A stretch of 64,000 nucleotides of DNA from Minisyncoccota bacterium (GCA_014376695.1 JACMRA010000008.1:24685-88684); one strand, 5' to 3'; counted from the first letter of the stretch, positions 43,899 through 52,390 are shown. Numbers and translations are program-made. Notes: generated from the letters alone by a model not told the origin.

Positions 43899-43954
43899 AA
43901 AGAATTCGTTAGTTTATGTCTCGATGGTCGGCTAGTTTGATTTGGTTGTCAAGG
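43896..43954 (-). repeat. 59-bp direct repeat, copy B (end of alpha/beta hydrolase)
   Basis: Same orientation as copy A (42312-42369). It encodes the last residues of the hydrolase (LDNQIKLADHRDIN, stop) and then runs to the ATG of the ORF at 43898. The two copies bracket the 1.5-kb EEP-like segment. Confidence 0.75.
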
Positions 43955-44583
43955 GTGGATTTTAGCCAATCATTCTCAATCAAAGTATTGTGCCAGTTAC
44001 CAAAGCTTGGTATAAACTTAAAATGATTATGGATATAAGGCGAGCGAGAGCCAAGAATCCCCCCGCAAAATTGCCTGGTCAAAATCGTAGAACTCAACAA
44101 GGTCAGATCCCAAAAGAAAAAATAATTATCTATCACCAGACTACCGGCTTGAATCCTCTCAATAATCCCCCCGTCAAGCAAATCTAGATTATGCGGGGCC
44201 GCGTTATTGATTAAGCATATTCGTGTTACAGAAGATGGCAATGGCTTAGAGTTTAGGTAATTGAGTAAGTAGTGACAGCCTAATGAATGAGCGACTATTA
44301 TTTGAGGGTTATCAGCCTTTAATTCTGACTCAAGCTTTGCAATATTGACCGAACTTTGTATTTGCCTGCGTTCTTGAAGGTACAATTTGGCTGACGTCCA
44401 GGGGTTTATAGACTGCAAAAAAGTAAAATGCTGTTTTTTGAGGTACCAACTGAACAAGCTAGTATCCTTGATTAATATACTATCCCCAAAGGCACAGAAT
44501 CCACCGTCCATAGTGCAAGCCCCTCTAAAAAAAGAATAGGTCGCTCCAATAGAAAAGCCGTGGATCAATAATATTTTGGACAT
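43909..44583 (-). CDS. Alpha/beta-hydrolase-fold protein
   Basis: 224 aa. 'KILLIHGFSIGA' (3-14) is the strand plus oxyanion HG motif. 'IIVAHSLGCHYLLNYL' (about 95-110) is the nucleophile elbow with Ser in H-S-L-G. A late His in 'FGNWHNTLIEN' is the likely triad His. Reaction unknown; small esterase or RBBP9-like proteins look similar. Its last codons lie in repeat copy B. Confidence 0.6.
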   Translation of the reverse strand: MSKILLIHGFSIGATYSFFRGACTMDGGFCAFGDSILIKDTSLFSWYLKKQHFTFLQSINPWTSAKLYLQERRQIQSSVNIAKLESELKADNPQIIVAHSLGCHYLLNYLNSKPLPSSVTRICLINNAAPHNLDLLDGGIIERIQAGSLVIDNYFFFWDLTLLSSTILTRQFCGGILGSRSPYIHNHFKFIPSFGNWHNTLIENDWLKSTLDNQIKLADHRDIN

Positions 44584-44635
44584 AAAAAAAGACCCTAAGG
44601 CCTGATAAACTTTTTATTTTGCTTGGGTATTGATA

Positions 44636-45001
44636 CTAGTTAAGAGCGAATTCGTCAAAATCCGAAGTCGGTGGAGGTGTGGGTTTGCTGAAACTTCGAG
44701 CATTGCTTTGAGGTTGTTCATCTTCACCGAATTTTGTAGATCCATCAGGTTCCAAAATTTGGACTCGGATCCTCATCTTATGGGCCATACCAATGGCGGT
44801 CATAACTGTTTTGATTGCTTTGGCCATTCCGCCGTTGCGTCCGATAACAAGGCCCATATCAACTGCATTAACTTTGACGGACAGTTGAACTCCTAATTCA
44901 TCAACATCTCTAGTAATTTCTACGGATTCAGGAACGGTGACAAGATTGGTCAAAATGTTCTTTAATACTTCAATGTCTACTGTTGGGGTTTGTGAGTTCA
45001 T
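44636..45001 (-). CDS. khpA: KH-domain RNA-binding protein (KhpA/YlqC type)
   Basis: 121 aa. The core 'VQLSVKVNAVDMGLVIGRNGGMAKAIKTVM' contains the KH GxxG loop (GRNG) in KhpA form (V-x-x-x-D-x-G-x-x-I-G-x-x-G). The N-terminal helix 'EVLKNILTNLV' also fits. A C-terminal Ser/Pro-rich tail is extra. It follows rpsP by 33 bp, the common bacterial order rpsP-khpA. Confidence 0.86.
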   Translation of the reverse strand: MNSQTPTVDIEVLKNILTNLVTVPESVEITRDVDELGVQLSVKVNAVDMGLVIGRNGGMAKAIKTVMTAIGMAHKMRIRVQILEPDGSTKFGEDEQPQSNARSFSKPTPPPTSDFDEFALN

Positions 45002-45034
45002 AAATCTTTTTTTGCTAATTTTAATAAAGGATTA

Positions 45035-45271
45035 TTATTTTATTAGATTATTCTTTTTTAGTAAACCCGTGACCGTTTCGGACATTTCTGTATTCAACTC
45101 AACGTACTTATTAAGCAGCTCTTTATTAACCGAAAGCGCCTTTGTGTAAGGGTTATAAGTTCCCAAATCTTCTACCGATCCTTTTGTTGGATGTGTGGTT
45201 TTTTTGAAAACTGAAATTCGGTAAACTCGATGTCTTTTTCGCCCTAGTGGCTTTAATTTTATAGTTAGCAT
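45035..45271 (-). CDS. rpsP: 30S ribosomal protein S16
   Basis: 78 aa. MLTIKLKPLGRKRHRVYRIS then 'GSVEDLGTYNP' matches S16 (mvkIRLkR.G.kk.p.YRiVv.ds...rdG..ie.lG.YnP). It helps assemble the 5' domain of 16S rRNA. In one row with rpmE, rpsK and khpA. Confidence 0.93.
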   Translation of the reverse strand: MLTIKLKPLGRKRHRVYRISVFKKTTHPTKGSVEDLGTYNPYTKALSVNKELLNKYVELNTEMSETVTGLLKKNNLIK

Positions 45272-45306
45272 AATTTATTAGATTTAAATTGATATATAGT
45301 GGATAA

Positions 45307-45720
45307 CTAGATTCTTCGACGATTTGCTTTTTTGGCTCCTCCGTGTGGGAATTCTGTTCGATCTTTGATAGATTCTACTTGAAGATTAGAGGCTTGGATT
45401 GCTCTCAAAAATGATTCTCGACCCATACCATGACCTTGAATAACTAGATGAACGCTGTTGGCATCAACCGAGCGAGCTCTTTCAATAATCTCTTCGGTTA
45501 CTTTTTGAGATGCGAATGGAGTGGCTTTTTTGGACCCTTTGAATCCGGATTTTCCGCCTGATGACCATGCAATAACTTCTCCTTGTAGGTCAGTTAGAGT
45601 TACTAAGCTATTGTTGGCATTGGCTCTAAGACAGATACGCACAATAGGATACTTGTTTCGAAGTTTTGAATTTTTGGCTAATTTAGCCGTTGGTTTATTT
45701 TTCTTAATATTGACTGCCAT
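45307..45720 (-). CDS. rpsK: 30S ribosomal protein S11
   Basis: 137 aa. ANANNSLVTLTDLQGEVIAW, 'SSGGKSGFKGSKKATPFASQ' and 'VHLVIQGHGMGRESFLRAIQ' are the S11 signatures; it ends RRRI. S11 lies in the platform. Its usual alpha-operon partners (rpsM, rpsD, rpoA, rplQ) are not adjacent; rpmE and rpsP are instead. Confidence 0.93.
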   Translation of the reverse strand: MAVNIKKNKPTAKLAKNSKLRNKYPIVRICLRANANNSLVTLTDLQGEVIAWSSGGKSGFKGSKKATPFASQKVTEEIIERARSVDANSVHLVIQGHGMGRESFLRAIQASNLQVESIKDRTEFPHGGAKKANRRRI

Positions 45721-45744
45721 ATTGATGGGTAAAATTTGTTGTTA

Positions 45745-46083
45745 TTAATTAGCTACGCTTTCCTTAATCACTGGTGTTTCCACTGTCTCTTCTGGTGCAT
45801 TTTCACCAAAATTAATTTCTATGTCAGATGTGCGTATTTTTCTAAGCTTAGCTTTTTTGGTGCTTACAGATCCGGTTGTTTTATTTACACGGTTTTGGAA
45901 CTTTTCGATTCGCCCAGCTGTATCAACAAGAGTTTCTTGTCCGGTGTAAAAAGGATGGCAAGTTCCGCAAATTTCTAAATTTAAGGTTTCCAATGTCATT
46001 CCCACCGTGTATTCACTACCGCAGTTCAAACACTTTACTTTGGCTTGTGGATAATATGTGATTTTATCTAGTTTTTTTGCCAT
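45745..46083 (-). CDS. rpmE: 50S ribosomal protein L31, extended
   Basis: 112 aa. The zinc form of L31: CLNCGSEYTVG (first Cys pair) and 'LEICGTCHPFYTGQETLVDTAGRIEKF' (second pair and the hallmark HPFyTG). A C-terminal tail of about 40 aa, Lys-rich then Glu-rich, goes beyond the usual 66-90 aa. First gene of the rpmE-rpsK-rpsP-khpA row. A minus-strand TTGACA at 46148-46143 with TTTGAT 17 bp on may drive it. Confidence 0.9.
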   Translation of the reverse strand: MAKKLDKITYYPQAKVKCLNCGSEYTVGMTLETLNLEICGTCHPFYTGQETLVDTAGRIEKFQNRVNKTTGSVSTKKAKLRKIRTSDIEINFGENAPEETVETPVIKESVAN

Positions 46084-46194
46084 AATTATTAATCTCAGTA
46101 TTCATTGTATATATTATATATCAAAACAGTTTTGATTGATTTTGTCAAACATATAACCCACTAAATTTGTAACCAGCCCGTGTAACTAATTAAG

Positions 46195-47910
46195 CTACTT
46201 TTTTGGAGTTACCCAGTAACCCATGTATTTACCGAGTAGGCCGCGCGACTGAGCATCGAGGGCTGGCAATGCCATAAACCCAAAAATCAATGGGGATAAT
46301 AAAGATTGGAGTAAAATCTGCCCGAGCTGATTGATACTTAGTTTGTCAGAGCGAGCTGCACGTCGACCCAAAAAGAAAATCGTCAAATATCCAAAAGTGG
46401 CCACAAATATATACGAGAACCAAGAGAACATAATCAGAAAAAAGCTTAAATTACTAGCAATTACTGACGAAGTATAACTAGATCCGTGAAGAATAATTGG
46501 CACAAAAGCACCGATAGAAAAAATAATTGGCGTCGTCGACCAAAAAAAATGATTAGTGTACTTGAGAAAAGCCCATTTGATTTTGGTAGATATTTTTATC
46601 TCCTGGCTTTCTTTGGTCAAAAATAGTCGCTTAAAAAGATATGGAAAACCTTCAACTCCGCCCCATGCCCATCGCTGTAATTGCTTATATTGAAATATTA
46701 TCTCTTCGATTGCGTCCTCAGCCTCGATTGCGTCCCCTTCAAATATTCCAAAATGGGGGACAACCCGAAAATCTCCTTTGTAATGAGTTAGGCATTTGGC
46801 AAAAATCATGTAATCCTCACCAATAACATCTTTGACCCAGAAGTCTACCTCAATTAGCACGCTCATCGGGAGTGAGTAAATCGCAAAAAATGCCATCTGA
46901 GATTCTATCGCCAAATTGGTAGAATTAAACCAAGTAGTTTGGGTGGCTACCAATCGCGGGAAAACTCCAGTCTCAAAAAAATTGTTAGAGTACGAATGCA
47001 TCGGCTGAAAACCGCACCGCGACCTATCAGGGGTCAAGCAATACCGAAATACCAAATTATGAAAAAAATACGGGGCAATATGCGAGTCAGCGTCCAGAGA
47101 TGTAACCAATATCATATCCGGATTAATCTGTTTTGCTTGAGTTAATCGGAGTATTTGTCTAGCGCCCCAATCTTCATTACTAGCTTTGCCCTTGATTTCC
47201 CCTATTCGACCATCGGGATGTTGAGTAAAAAATATATTGAGCTTAGTAGCCGATAAATGCAAAGACCCCAAATCCTGATCATCTATTTGATCGATGTTAT
47301 AAACTTCTACAAAATCAAGTTTACATATTTGATCGTAGGTTTTTTGGTTATCTTCTTGCCCGAGCCGAGCTTCTTGAGATACCGTAACGATCAACTTATC
47401 GAGGTACCAACCGCTTTTATATAGACATAGTAGCGATTTGGTTAAGACCTCTGCACCTTCATTATAAGTAGCAAAAACAGCCACATTGTAAAAATTTTTT
47501 GGTTCGGCAAATTTGCTATTGCGGTTTTGATTGTAAACACCTATGTCAGTTGCCAACTTCATATTAAAGTCGAGCTTATTATTGTTTTCTAACATTAAAT
47601 CAATTAACTTTTGACTTGTTTGTTCGTAGTTATCAAAATTTTCAATTAAACCTGACCAGTCAACTAACGACCAGCGATTAAACTGCTTGTAAGAATAAAG
47701 AGTATAAATCACGTTAAGAAAAGCCTTAAGTAGCCACAGAAAACTATATATAATCAAGAACAGCGAGGCCGCAATTGGAAAAAAATAAGCAACGGCAACA
47801 AACCCCACCAAAAAGCTAACCGAACCCAAAAAAAGTGAGCTTTCGAGTAATCGATATTGCCAATGTTGCCGGTCTTGATTAACGGTACTAGAAGAACTAA
47901 ATGGAGTCAT
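46195..47910 (-). CDS. Family 2 glycosyltransferase, cellulose/hyaluronan-synthase-like
   Basis: 571 aa. TM helices near 30-85. A cytoplasmic GT2 domain starts with 'NVAVFATYNEGAEVL' and has DxD-type 'SLDADSHIAPYF', an acceptor motif in 'DVIGEDYMIF' and K-Q-L-Q-R-W-A-W (the QxxRW motif of processive synthases). Several C-terminal TM helices end the protein. It probably makes or extrudes a surface glycan from a nucleotide sugar. The gltX fragment gene ends 7 bp upstream. Confidence 0.87.
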   Translation of the reverse strand: MTPFSSSSTVNQDRQHWQYRLLESSLFLGSVSFLVGFVAVAYFFPIAASLFLIIYSFLWLLKAFLNVIYTLYSYKQFNRWSLVDWSGLIENFDNYEQTSQKLIDLMLENNNKLDFNMKLATDIGVYNQNRNSKFAEPKNFYNVAVFATYNEGAEVLTKSLLCLYKSGWYLDKLIVTVSQEARLGQEDNQKTYDQICKLDFVEVYNIDQIDDQDLGSLHLSATKLNIFFTQHPDGRIGEIKGKASNEDWGARQILRLTQAKQINPDMILVTSLDADSHIAPYFFHNLVFRYCLTPDRSRCGFQPMHSYSNNFFETGVFPRLVATQTTWFNSTNLAIESQMAFFAIYSLPMSVLIEVDFWVKDVIGEDYMIFAKCLTHYKGDFRVVPHFGIFEGDAIEAEDAIEEIIFQYKQLQRWAWGGVEGFPYLFKRLFLTKESQEIKISTKIKWAFLKYTNHFFWSTTPIIFSIGAFVPIILHGSSYTSSVIASNLSFFLIMFSWFSYIFVATFGYLTIFFLGRRAARSDKLSINQLGQILLQSLLSPLIFGFMALPALDAQSRGLLGKYMGYWVTPKK

Positions 47911-47917
47911 AATCTAA

Positions 47918-48568
47918 CTATTGCCTCAGAAACTGATTTAGTCTAGCCGCAACTTCCTCTTTTGGTAAAATGGCTAATATTTCAAAGCTACTTGCCGATT
48001 TTGCTTTGCCGCTTAATGCTAATCGAAGCGGCCAGAGATATGCGCCGTAATCTTGATTATTATCAACTAGATATTTCTTAATTGTCTCTTCCCAATATAT
48101 AAGCCGAGTATTGTACACGCTATCCAAAGGCTTATTTGCATCATTAAGCAGCCAAAAAGAATCAGTTAGGATTGTACCTGCGAGTTCTCGAAGAGCCTGA
48201 ATAGATTCTTCCTGAGTAGATTTTTTCCAGCGTAGCTCCTCTGAGCTGCAAGGACTATAATTCCAAATCACGGCCGATTCTATACCGACTTGGTCAAGCT
48301 GATTTATTCGATTTTTATCTAGGATTAGTGACATTTTGTGATAGGGATTGGAAATATCAAGCTTGAGAACTTCCCAAAATTGGCTAGTCCGCTCAACAAA
48401 TTCTTCAAAAGATAGCAGTGAAATATATTGCTCGTTAAACCAAAGCAGCTTTTTAAGATCAAATCGGGCGGGCGACTTGTGCAATGTATCAATTGTAAAT
48501 TCACTGGCGATACGATTGATAAGCGTATTGAGGCGAATATTAACAGTTAGTTGGGTCGAGTTAGTCAT
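47918..48568 (-). CDS. gltX: Free-standing glutamyl-tRNA synthetase anticodon-binding domain
   Basis: 216 aa from the ATG at 48568. 'HKSPARFDLKKLLWFNEQYI' is the GluRS stem-contact/helix-bundle start (SKSPAxFDxxKLxWxNxxY), and 'YLWPLRLALSGKAKS...FEILAILPKEEVAARL' is its C-terminal end. Everything N-terminal of this in GluRS, including the HIGH/KMSKS catalytic domain (about 300 aa), is absent. The region upstream holds a terminator and a Nudix gene, not a displaced 5' half. It could work in trans with a catalytic half encoded elsewhere, or be a leftover. Confidence 0.8.
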   Translation of the reverse strand: MTNSTQLTVNIRLNTLINRIASEFTIDTLHKSPARFDLKKLLWFNEQYISLLSFEEFVERTSQFWEVLKLDISNPYHKMSLILDKNRINQLDQVGIESAVIWNYSPCSSEELRWKKSTQEESIQALRELAGTILTDSFWLLNDANKPLDSVYNTRLIYWEETIKKYLVDNNQDYGAYLWPLRLALSGKAKSASSFEILAILPKEEVAARLNQFLRQ

Positions 48569-48629
48569 ATCCAAAAGTTAAGTCTTAATCTATTTATTGT
48601 CCAAATTGATATTAGTTGGCCAAAACAAC

Positions 48630-48674
48630 AAAAAAGCTACCCAAAGAATTAATAATTACTTAATAGGTAGCTTT
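48630..48674 (-). terminator. Terminator of the Nudix hydrolase gene
   Basis: On the minus strand AAAGCTACC and GGTAGCTTT form a 9-bp stem with a 24-nt loop, running into TTTTTTGTTGTTTT. It separates this gene from the gltX fragment. Confidence 0.7.
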
Positions 48675-48713
48675 GATATTGCTTATGTGGTTACAATGAT
48701 GAAACTTCAAGGA

Positions 48714-49187
48714 CTAATCTTGCTTAGCGTGTTCTAGCAATAATTCTTGCAGGCCGACTTTGTAGAATTCGTAATTCATGATTTCTGATGCATCTACCCA
48801 TTCAAAACTGTGGTGTTCGAAGCTAAGCTTAACTTCTTCGTCAGTTTCACAAGCGAAAACAAATTTTACCTTTTCTTCTCCTTTCCATGGGCAAATGTAC
48901 TTGCCGTGGTGAATTAGATCTAAGGTTGGGGCTGTAATACCAGCCTCTTCAAATAATTCCCGTTTTGCATCGTCCAATGGGTCGTTACTGTCAGTAGAAC
49001 CACCTGCAAAGTCATACAGTCCTCTACCATCTTCGTCTTCCCAAGACCTTTGTAATACAAGGTATTTACCTTCTTTGTTTTTTACTAGGGTGATAACAGA
49101 TCCCATTGTAGAGATATCGAATCCCTCGTTCAATAAATTTTCAACGACTGTATTGATGTCGTGTTTGTTGTTTGTAATTTGAGTCAT
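48714..49187 (-). CDS. Nudix hydrolase
   Basis: 157 aa. The Nudix box reads GGSTDSNDPLDDAKRELFEE; the RELFEE-AGI part is intact, but the first Glu position is Asn. A Trp-containing start of the domain (YLVLQRSWEDEDGRGLYDF) suggests a MutT-like nucleotide pyrophosphatase. Substrate unknown. It is a separate monocistronic gene with its own terminator and differs from the Nudix insert in ThrRS. Confidence 0.85.
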   Translation of the reverse strand: MTQITNNKHDINTVVENLLNEGFDISTMGSVITLVKNKEGKYLVLQRSWEDEDGRGLYDFAGGSTDSNDPLDDAKRELFEEAGITAPTLDLIHHGKYICPWKGEEKVKFVFACETDEEVKLSFEHHSFEWVDASEIMNYEFYKVGLQELLLEHAKQD

Positions 49188-49381
49188 ATATTTATTTGTA
49201 GATAATTTCTTTTGAATTGTGTGTTTGCATTCTTAACAGTTAATACCTGTCATTCATTTTTAATTAGCCCTGCGAAATTTGCTAATTATTGGCGTATATA
49301 AAAACCACTCTTTAAATCATTAGTACTGTAAGAATGGTTTGGATAAGTCAAAATAAATATTGGACTTTTGTCAAACAACAC

Positions 49382-49408
49382 AAAAAAACTACCCTATATC
49401 AAGGGTAG
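49382..49408 (-). terminator. Terminator of rplB
   Basis: A perfect 7-bp stem CTACCCT/AGGGTAG with a 6-nt loop, followed on the minus strand by TTTTTTT. Confidence 0.85.
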
Positions 49409-49431
49409 TAAAATTACAAATAGTTAAATAA

Positions 49432-50274
49432 CTACTTAGCTTTTCGCGGTTTTCGTCGTGCGATGATTAACTTAGAACTTTGTTTTTTCTTGTTTCGAGT
49501 CTTAACTCCGAGAGCATGCTTTCCCCAAGGTGTCTTTGGGTATTTCATACCAATCGAGTTACTGGCCTCTCCACCTCCGTGAGGGTGGTCAACAGGATTC
49601 ATTACCTTACCTCGAACAGAAGGGCGAACACCTTTGCGTCTAACACGACCAGCTTTTCCTAGTCGAACTAATCCGTGGGCTGTGTTACCAACTCGATTAA
49701 CGATACATTTACAGGTAGCTAGAATCTTGCGGATTTCGCTGGATGGAAGTTTAATCGTAACATATCGCTCATCTTTGGCTGTCACGATGGCGTAAGTTCC
49801 GGCGGATCGAACCATGGTAGCTCCTTTATTTGGACTCATCTCTATTTGAGATACATAAGTTCCAACAGGTATTGTTCCAATCACAACTTGATTGCCGTCT
49901 AGTACTTCGCTGGTAGTCTGGTAGGAGTTCCCAACTTCCATTTTGTCAGTGTGTAGGATATATTTTTTTATACCGGTTTTAAGGCAGCTTACTAGGCAGA
50001 TAAAAGAAGTTCTGTTTGGATCGTATTCAATAGTCAAGACTTTGAATCCCTCTGGGAAGTTTCTTTTGATGTCAATTTGTCTAATCATCTTACGGATACC
50101 TGAGGCTCCCTGATGTCGGACAGTAATTTTTCCTTGGCTTCTACCAGCCTGAACCTTCTTACGTAAGAGTAGAGGCTTATGCGGCTCATTGGTGGTCAAA
50201 ATTTGTTTGTAGTCTACAATGGAGGTAGATCTACGACCCGGTGTTGTAGGCTTGTAAAGTTTTATTCGAGACAT
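49432..50274 (-). CDS. rplB: 50S ribosomal protein L2
   Basis: 280 aa. The N-terminal region has 'TTPGRRSTSIVDY'. Later come AGRSQGKITVRHQGASGIRK and 'GEASNSIGMKYPKTPWGKHALG', with the conserved NPVDHPHGGGE whose His contacts the peptidyl-transferase centre. It is a monocistronic gene with its own promoter and terminator, cut off from the S10 operon order (rplW before, rpsS after). Confidence 0.95.
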   Translation of the reverse strand: MSRIKLYKPTTPGRRSTSIVDYKQILTTNEPHKPLLLRKKVQAGRSQGKITVRHQGASGIRKMIRQIDIKRNFPEGFKVLTIEYDPNRTSFICLVSCLKTGIKKYILHTDKMEVGNSYQTTSEVLDGNQVVIGTIPVGTYVSQIEMSPNKGATMVRSAGTYAIVTAKDERYVTIKLPSSEIRKILATCKCIVNRVGNTAHGLVRLGKAGRVRRKGVRPSVRGKVMNPVDHPHGGGEASNSIGMKYPKTPWGKHALGVKTRNKKKQSSKLIIARRKPRKAK

Positions 50275-50329
50275 ATATTTCTAAAATTTGTAGGTTCGCA
50301 ATAATCAAACTGAAACTTAACTTATTTCA

Positions 50330-50358
50330 AATAAACTTAGAATTTTATTTTTTGTCAA
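50330..50358 (-). promoter_or_regulatory. rplB promoter
   Basis: The minus strand reads TTGACA (50358-50353), 17 bp, TTTATT (50335-50330), about 55 nt before the rplB ATG. Confidence 0.45.
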
Positions 50359-50386
50359 TCTTTTGTACATCAGAATACATCAAGAA

Positions 50387-50406
50387 AATCCAGTCGGAAC
50401 TGGATT
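50387..50406 (-). terminator. Likely terminator of the 16S rRNA transcript
   Basis: A perfect 8-bp stem AATCCAGT/ACTGGATT with a 4-nt loop, followed on the minus strand by TTCTT. It lies just outside the left arm of the 16S processing stem. Confidence 0.5.
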
Positions 50407-50425
50407 AAATATGATTCTAAAAATT

Positions 50426-50506
50426 GAATACTATTACTAACTAAAAGTTAATTTTGTTGTGTTATAAACGGTCAAAAATAAGTAACTAATTAGATTACAA
50501 ATTTCT
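50426..50506 (-). repeat. 16S rRNA processing stem, 3' arm
   Basis: Inverted complement of 52227-52318. The best-matched core contains TTACTTATTTTTGA on one arm and its partner on the other. The pair brackets the whole 16S gene. The remaining 230 bp between this arm and the 16S 3' end is AT-rich with no gene seen. Confidence 0.75.
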
Positions 50507-50739
50507 ACTCAAAAAATATTTTGTCCAATTGCTAATAAAAAGTAATGAATTATTAGTATAATTATAGATGTATAATTAATTAAATTGAGGTATTTTTTAA
50601 GATTTAGGTTACTTTTTTATAAATACGGTCTTATATTCGTATAATCTTTGTCATATTGTATTTATAAATCAATCATCAAAAACAAGATTTATTAATAAAT
50701 TAAATTTAAATAATAAAAAATTATTTTTTAACTCCTTAA

Positions 50740-52224
50740 TAAGGAGGTAATCCATCCACAGCTTCCGCTACGGATGCCTTGTTACGACTTAAATCCAGTT
50801 ACTAGTTTAGCCTTTGACTCGAAAACTCGAGTTTTGGGGCTCCCCTAATTCCCAGACCTTGACGGGCAGTGTGTACAAAGCCCGAGAACGTATTCACCGT
50901 GAAGAGGATGATTCACGATTACTAGCGATTCCAGCTTCATGAAGTCGGGTTTCAGACTTCAATCCGTACTGAGGGAGGTTTTGAAGATTTGCTCGGTCTC
51001 ACGACTTGGCGGTCTCACTGTACCTTGCCCATTGTATCATGTGTGCAGCCCTAGATGTAAGAGACACGCTGATCTGACGTCATCCCAGCCTTCCTCCTAA
51101 TTAAACTTAGGCAGTCTCTTTAGACATTAAATAACTAAAGATTGGGGTTGCGCTCGTTGCCGGACTTAACCGAACATCTCACGACACGAGCTGACGACGA
51201 CCGTGCATCATCTGTGTAACACTCTCGAAGAAGTCCAACTTTCGAAGGATTTGCAGTTACATGTCAAACCTAGGTGAGGTTCCTCGCTTACTATCGAATT
51301 AAGCCACATGATCCACCGCTTGTGCGGGCTCCCGTCAATTCCTTTGTGTTTTAAGCTTGCGCTCGTACTATACAGGCGGAGTGCTTATAGCGTTAGCTTC
51401 TACCTCTGAAGAAGATTGATTTCCTCCAAAAGTGAGCACTCATCGTTTAGGGCGTGGACTACACGGGTATCTAATCCGTATCGCTCCCCACGCTTTCGTC
51501 CTAGCAGTGTCAGGATATGCCCAGTAGCTTGCTTTCGCTTTAGGTGTTCCCTTACATATCAACGGATTTCACCCCTACTTGTAAAGTTCCAGCTACCTCT
51601 TCATACCTCAAGTAATGTAGTTTTTAGAGCAAACACGCAGTTAAGCTGCGGTCTTTAACCCTAAACACACAAAACCACCGATCGGAACGCTTTACGCCCA
51701 ATAAAACCGGATAACGCTTGGGGTCTCTGTATTACCGCTGCTGCTGGCACAGAGTTAGCAACCCCTTTCTAGAGAACTCTTCATTATAGTAATTCTCCAC
51801 AGAAGTTTACGACCCTAAGGCCTTAGTCCTTCACGCGGCATGGCTCGGTCACGCTTTCGCGCATTGCCGAAGATTCCCCACTGCTGCCACCCGTAGGTGT
51901 CTGGGCCGTGTCTCAGTCCCAGTGTGGCCGTACAACCTCTCAGTCCGGCTACCCGTCTTAGCCTTGGTAGGCTTTTACCCTACCAACTAGCTGATGGGAC
52001 GCAGGCTTGGTTCTTAGCGGGTTACCCCTTTAACTTTGCAGTCACATTCGGAATTACCTAACCTTTCGATTAGCTATGCCAAACTAAAAAACAATACCTA
52101 CGCGTTACTCACCCGTTTGCCGCTGATCATCATGAATATTACTATCCATAAATCACCGCTCAACTTGCATGTGTAATGCCTGCCGCCAGCGTTTATCCTG
52201 AGCCAGGATCAAACTCTCAACAAA
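50740..52224 (-). rRNA. rrs: 16S ribosomal RNA, solitary
   Basis: Universal blocks are present on the minus strand: AGAGTTTGATCCTGGCTCAG near the 5' end, CAGCAGCAGCGGTAATAC (position-530 loop, CPR-type), ATTAGATACCCGTGTAGTCC, CAACGAGCGCAACC, and GGATTACCTCCTT at the 3' end, which keeps the anti-Shine-Dalgarno CCTCC. About 1485 nt with no large intron. No 23S, 5S or tRNA gene follows; rplB lies downstream and dnaN upstream. Ends are set by comparison with the E. coli gene and are approximate by a few bases. Confidence 0.95.
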
Positions 52225-52226
52225 AA

Positions 52227-52318
52227 AGAAATTTGTATCCTAACTAGTTACTTATTTTTGATCGCTTATATATAGTATATAACACAAATGAATTAACATT
52301 TTGTTTTGTAATAGTATC
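52227..52318 (-). repeat. 16S rRNA processing stem, 5' arm
   Basis: Complementary to 50426-50506 over about 80 positions with small bulges. Together they would form a long RNase III-type stem around the 16S precursor. Confidence 0.75.
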
Positions 52319-52361
52319 CAACTGTTAAGCTAAGTGGTTTTTCTTTTCACTCATTAATATC

Positions 52362-52390
52362 ATTAACAATTAAAAAAAATGTTTTGTCAA
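52362..52390 (-). promoter_or_regulatory. Candidate 16S rRNA promoter
   Basis: The minus strand reads TTGACA (52390-52385), 17 bp, GTTAAT (52367-52362), outside the processing stem. The remaining sequence to the dnaN promoter is AT-rich without genes. Confidence 0.45.
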
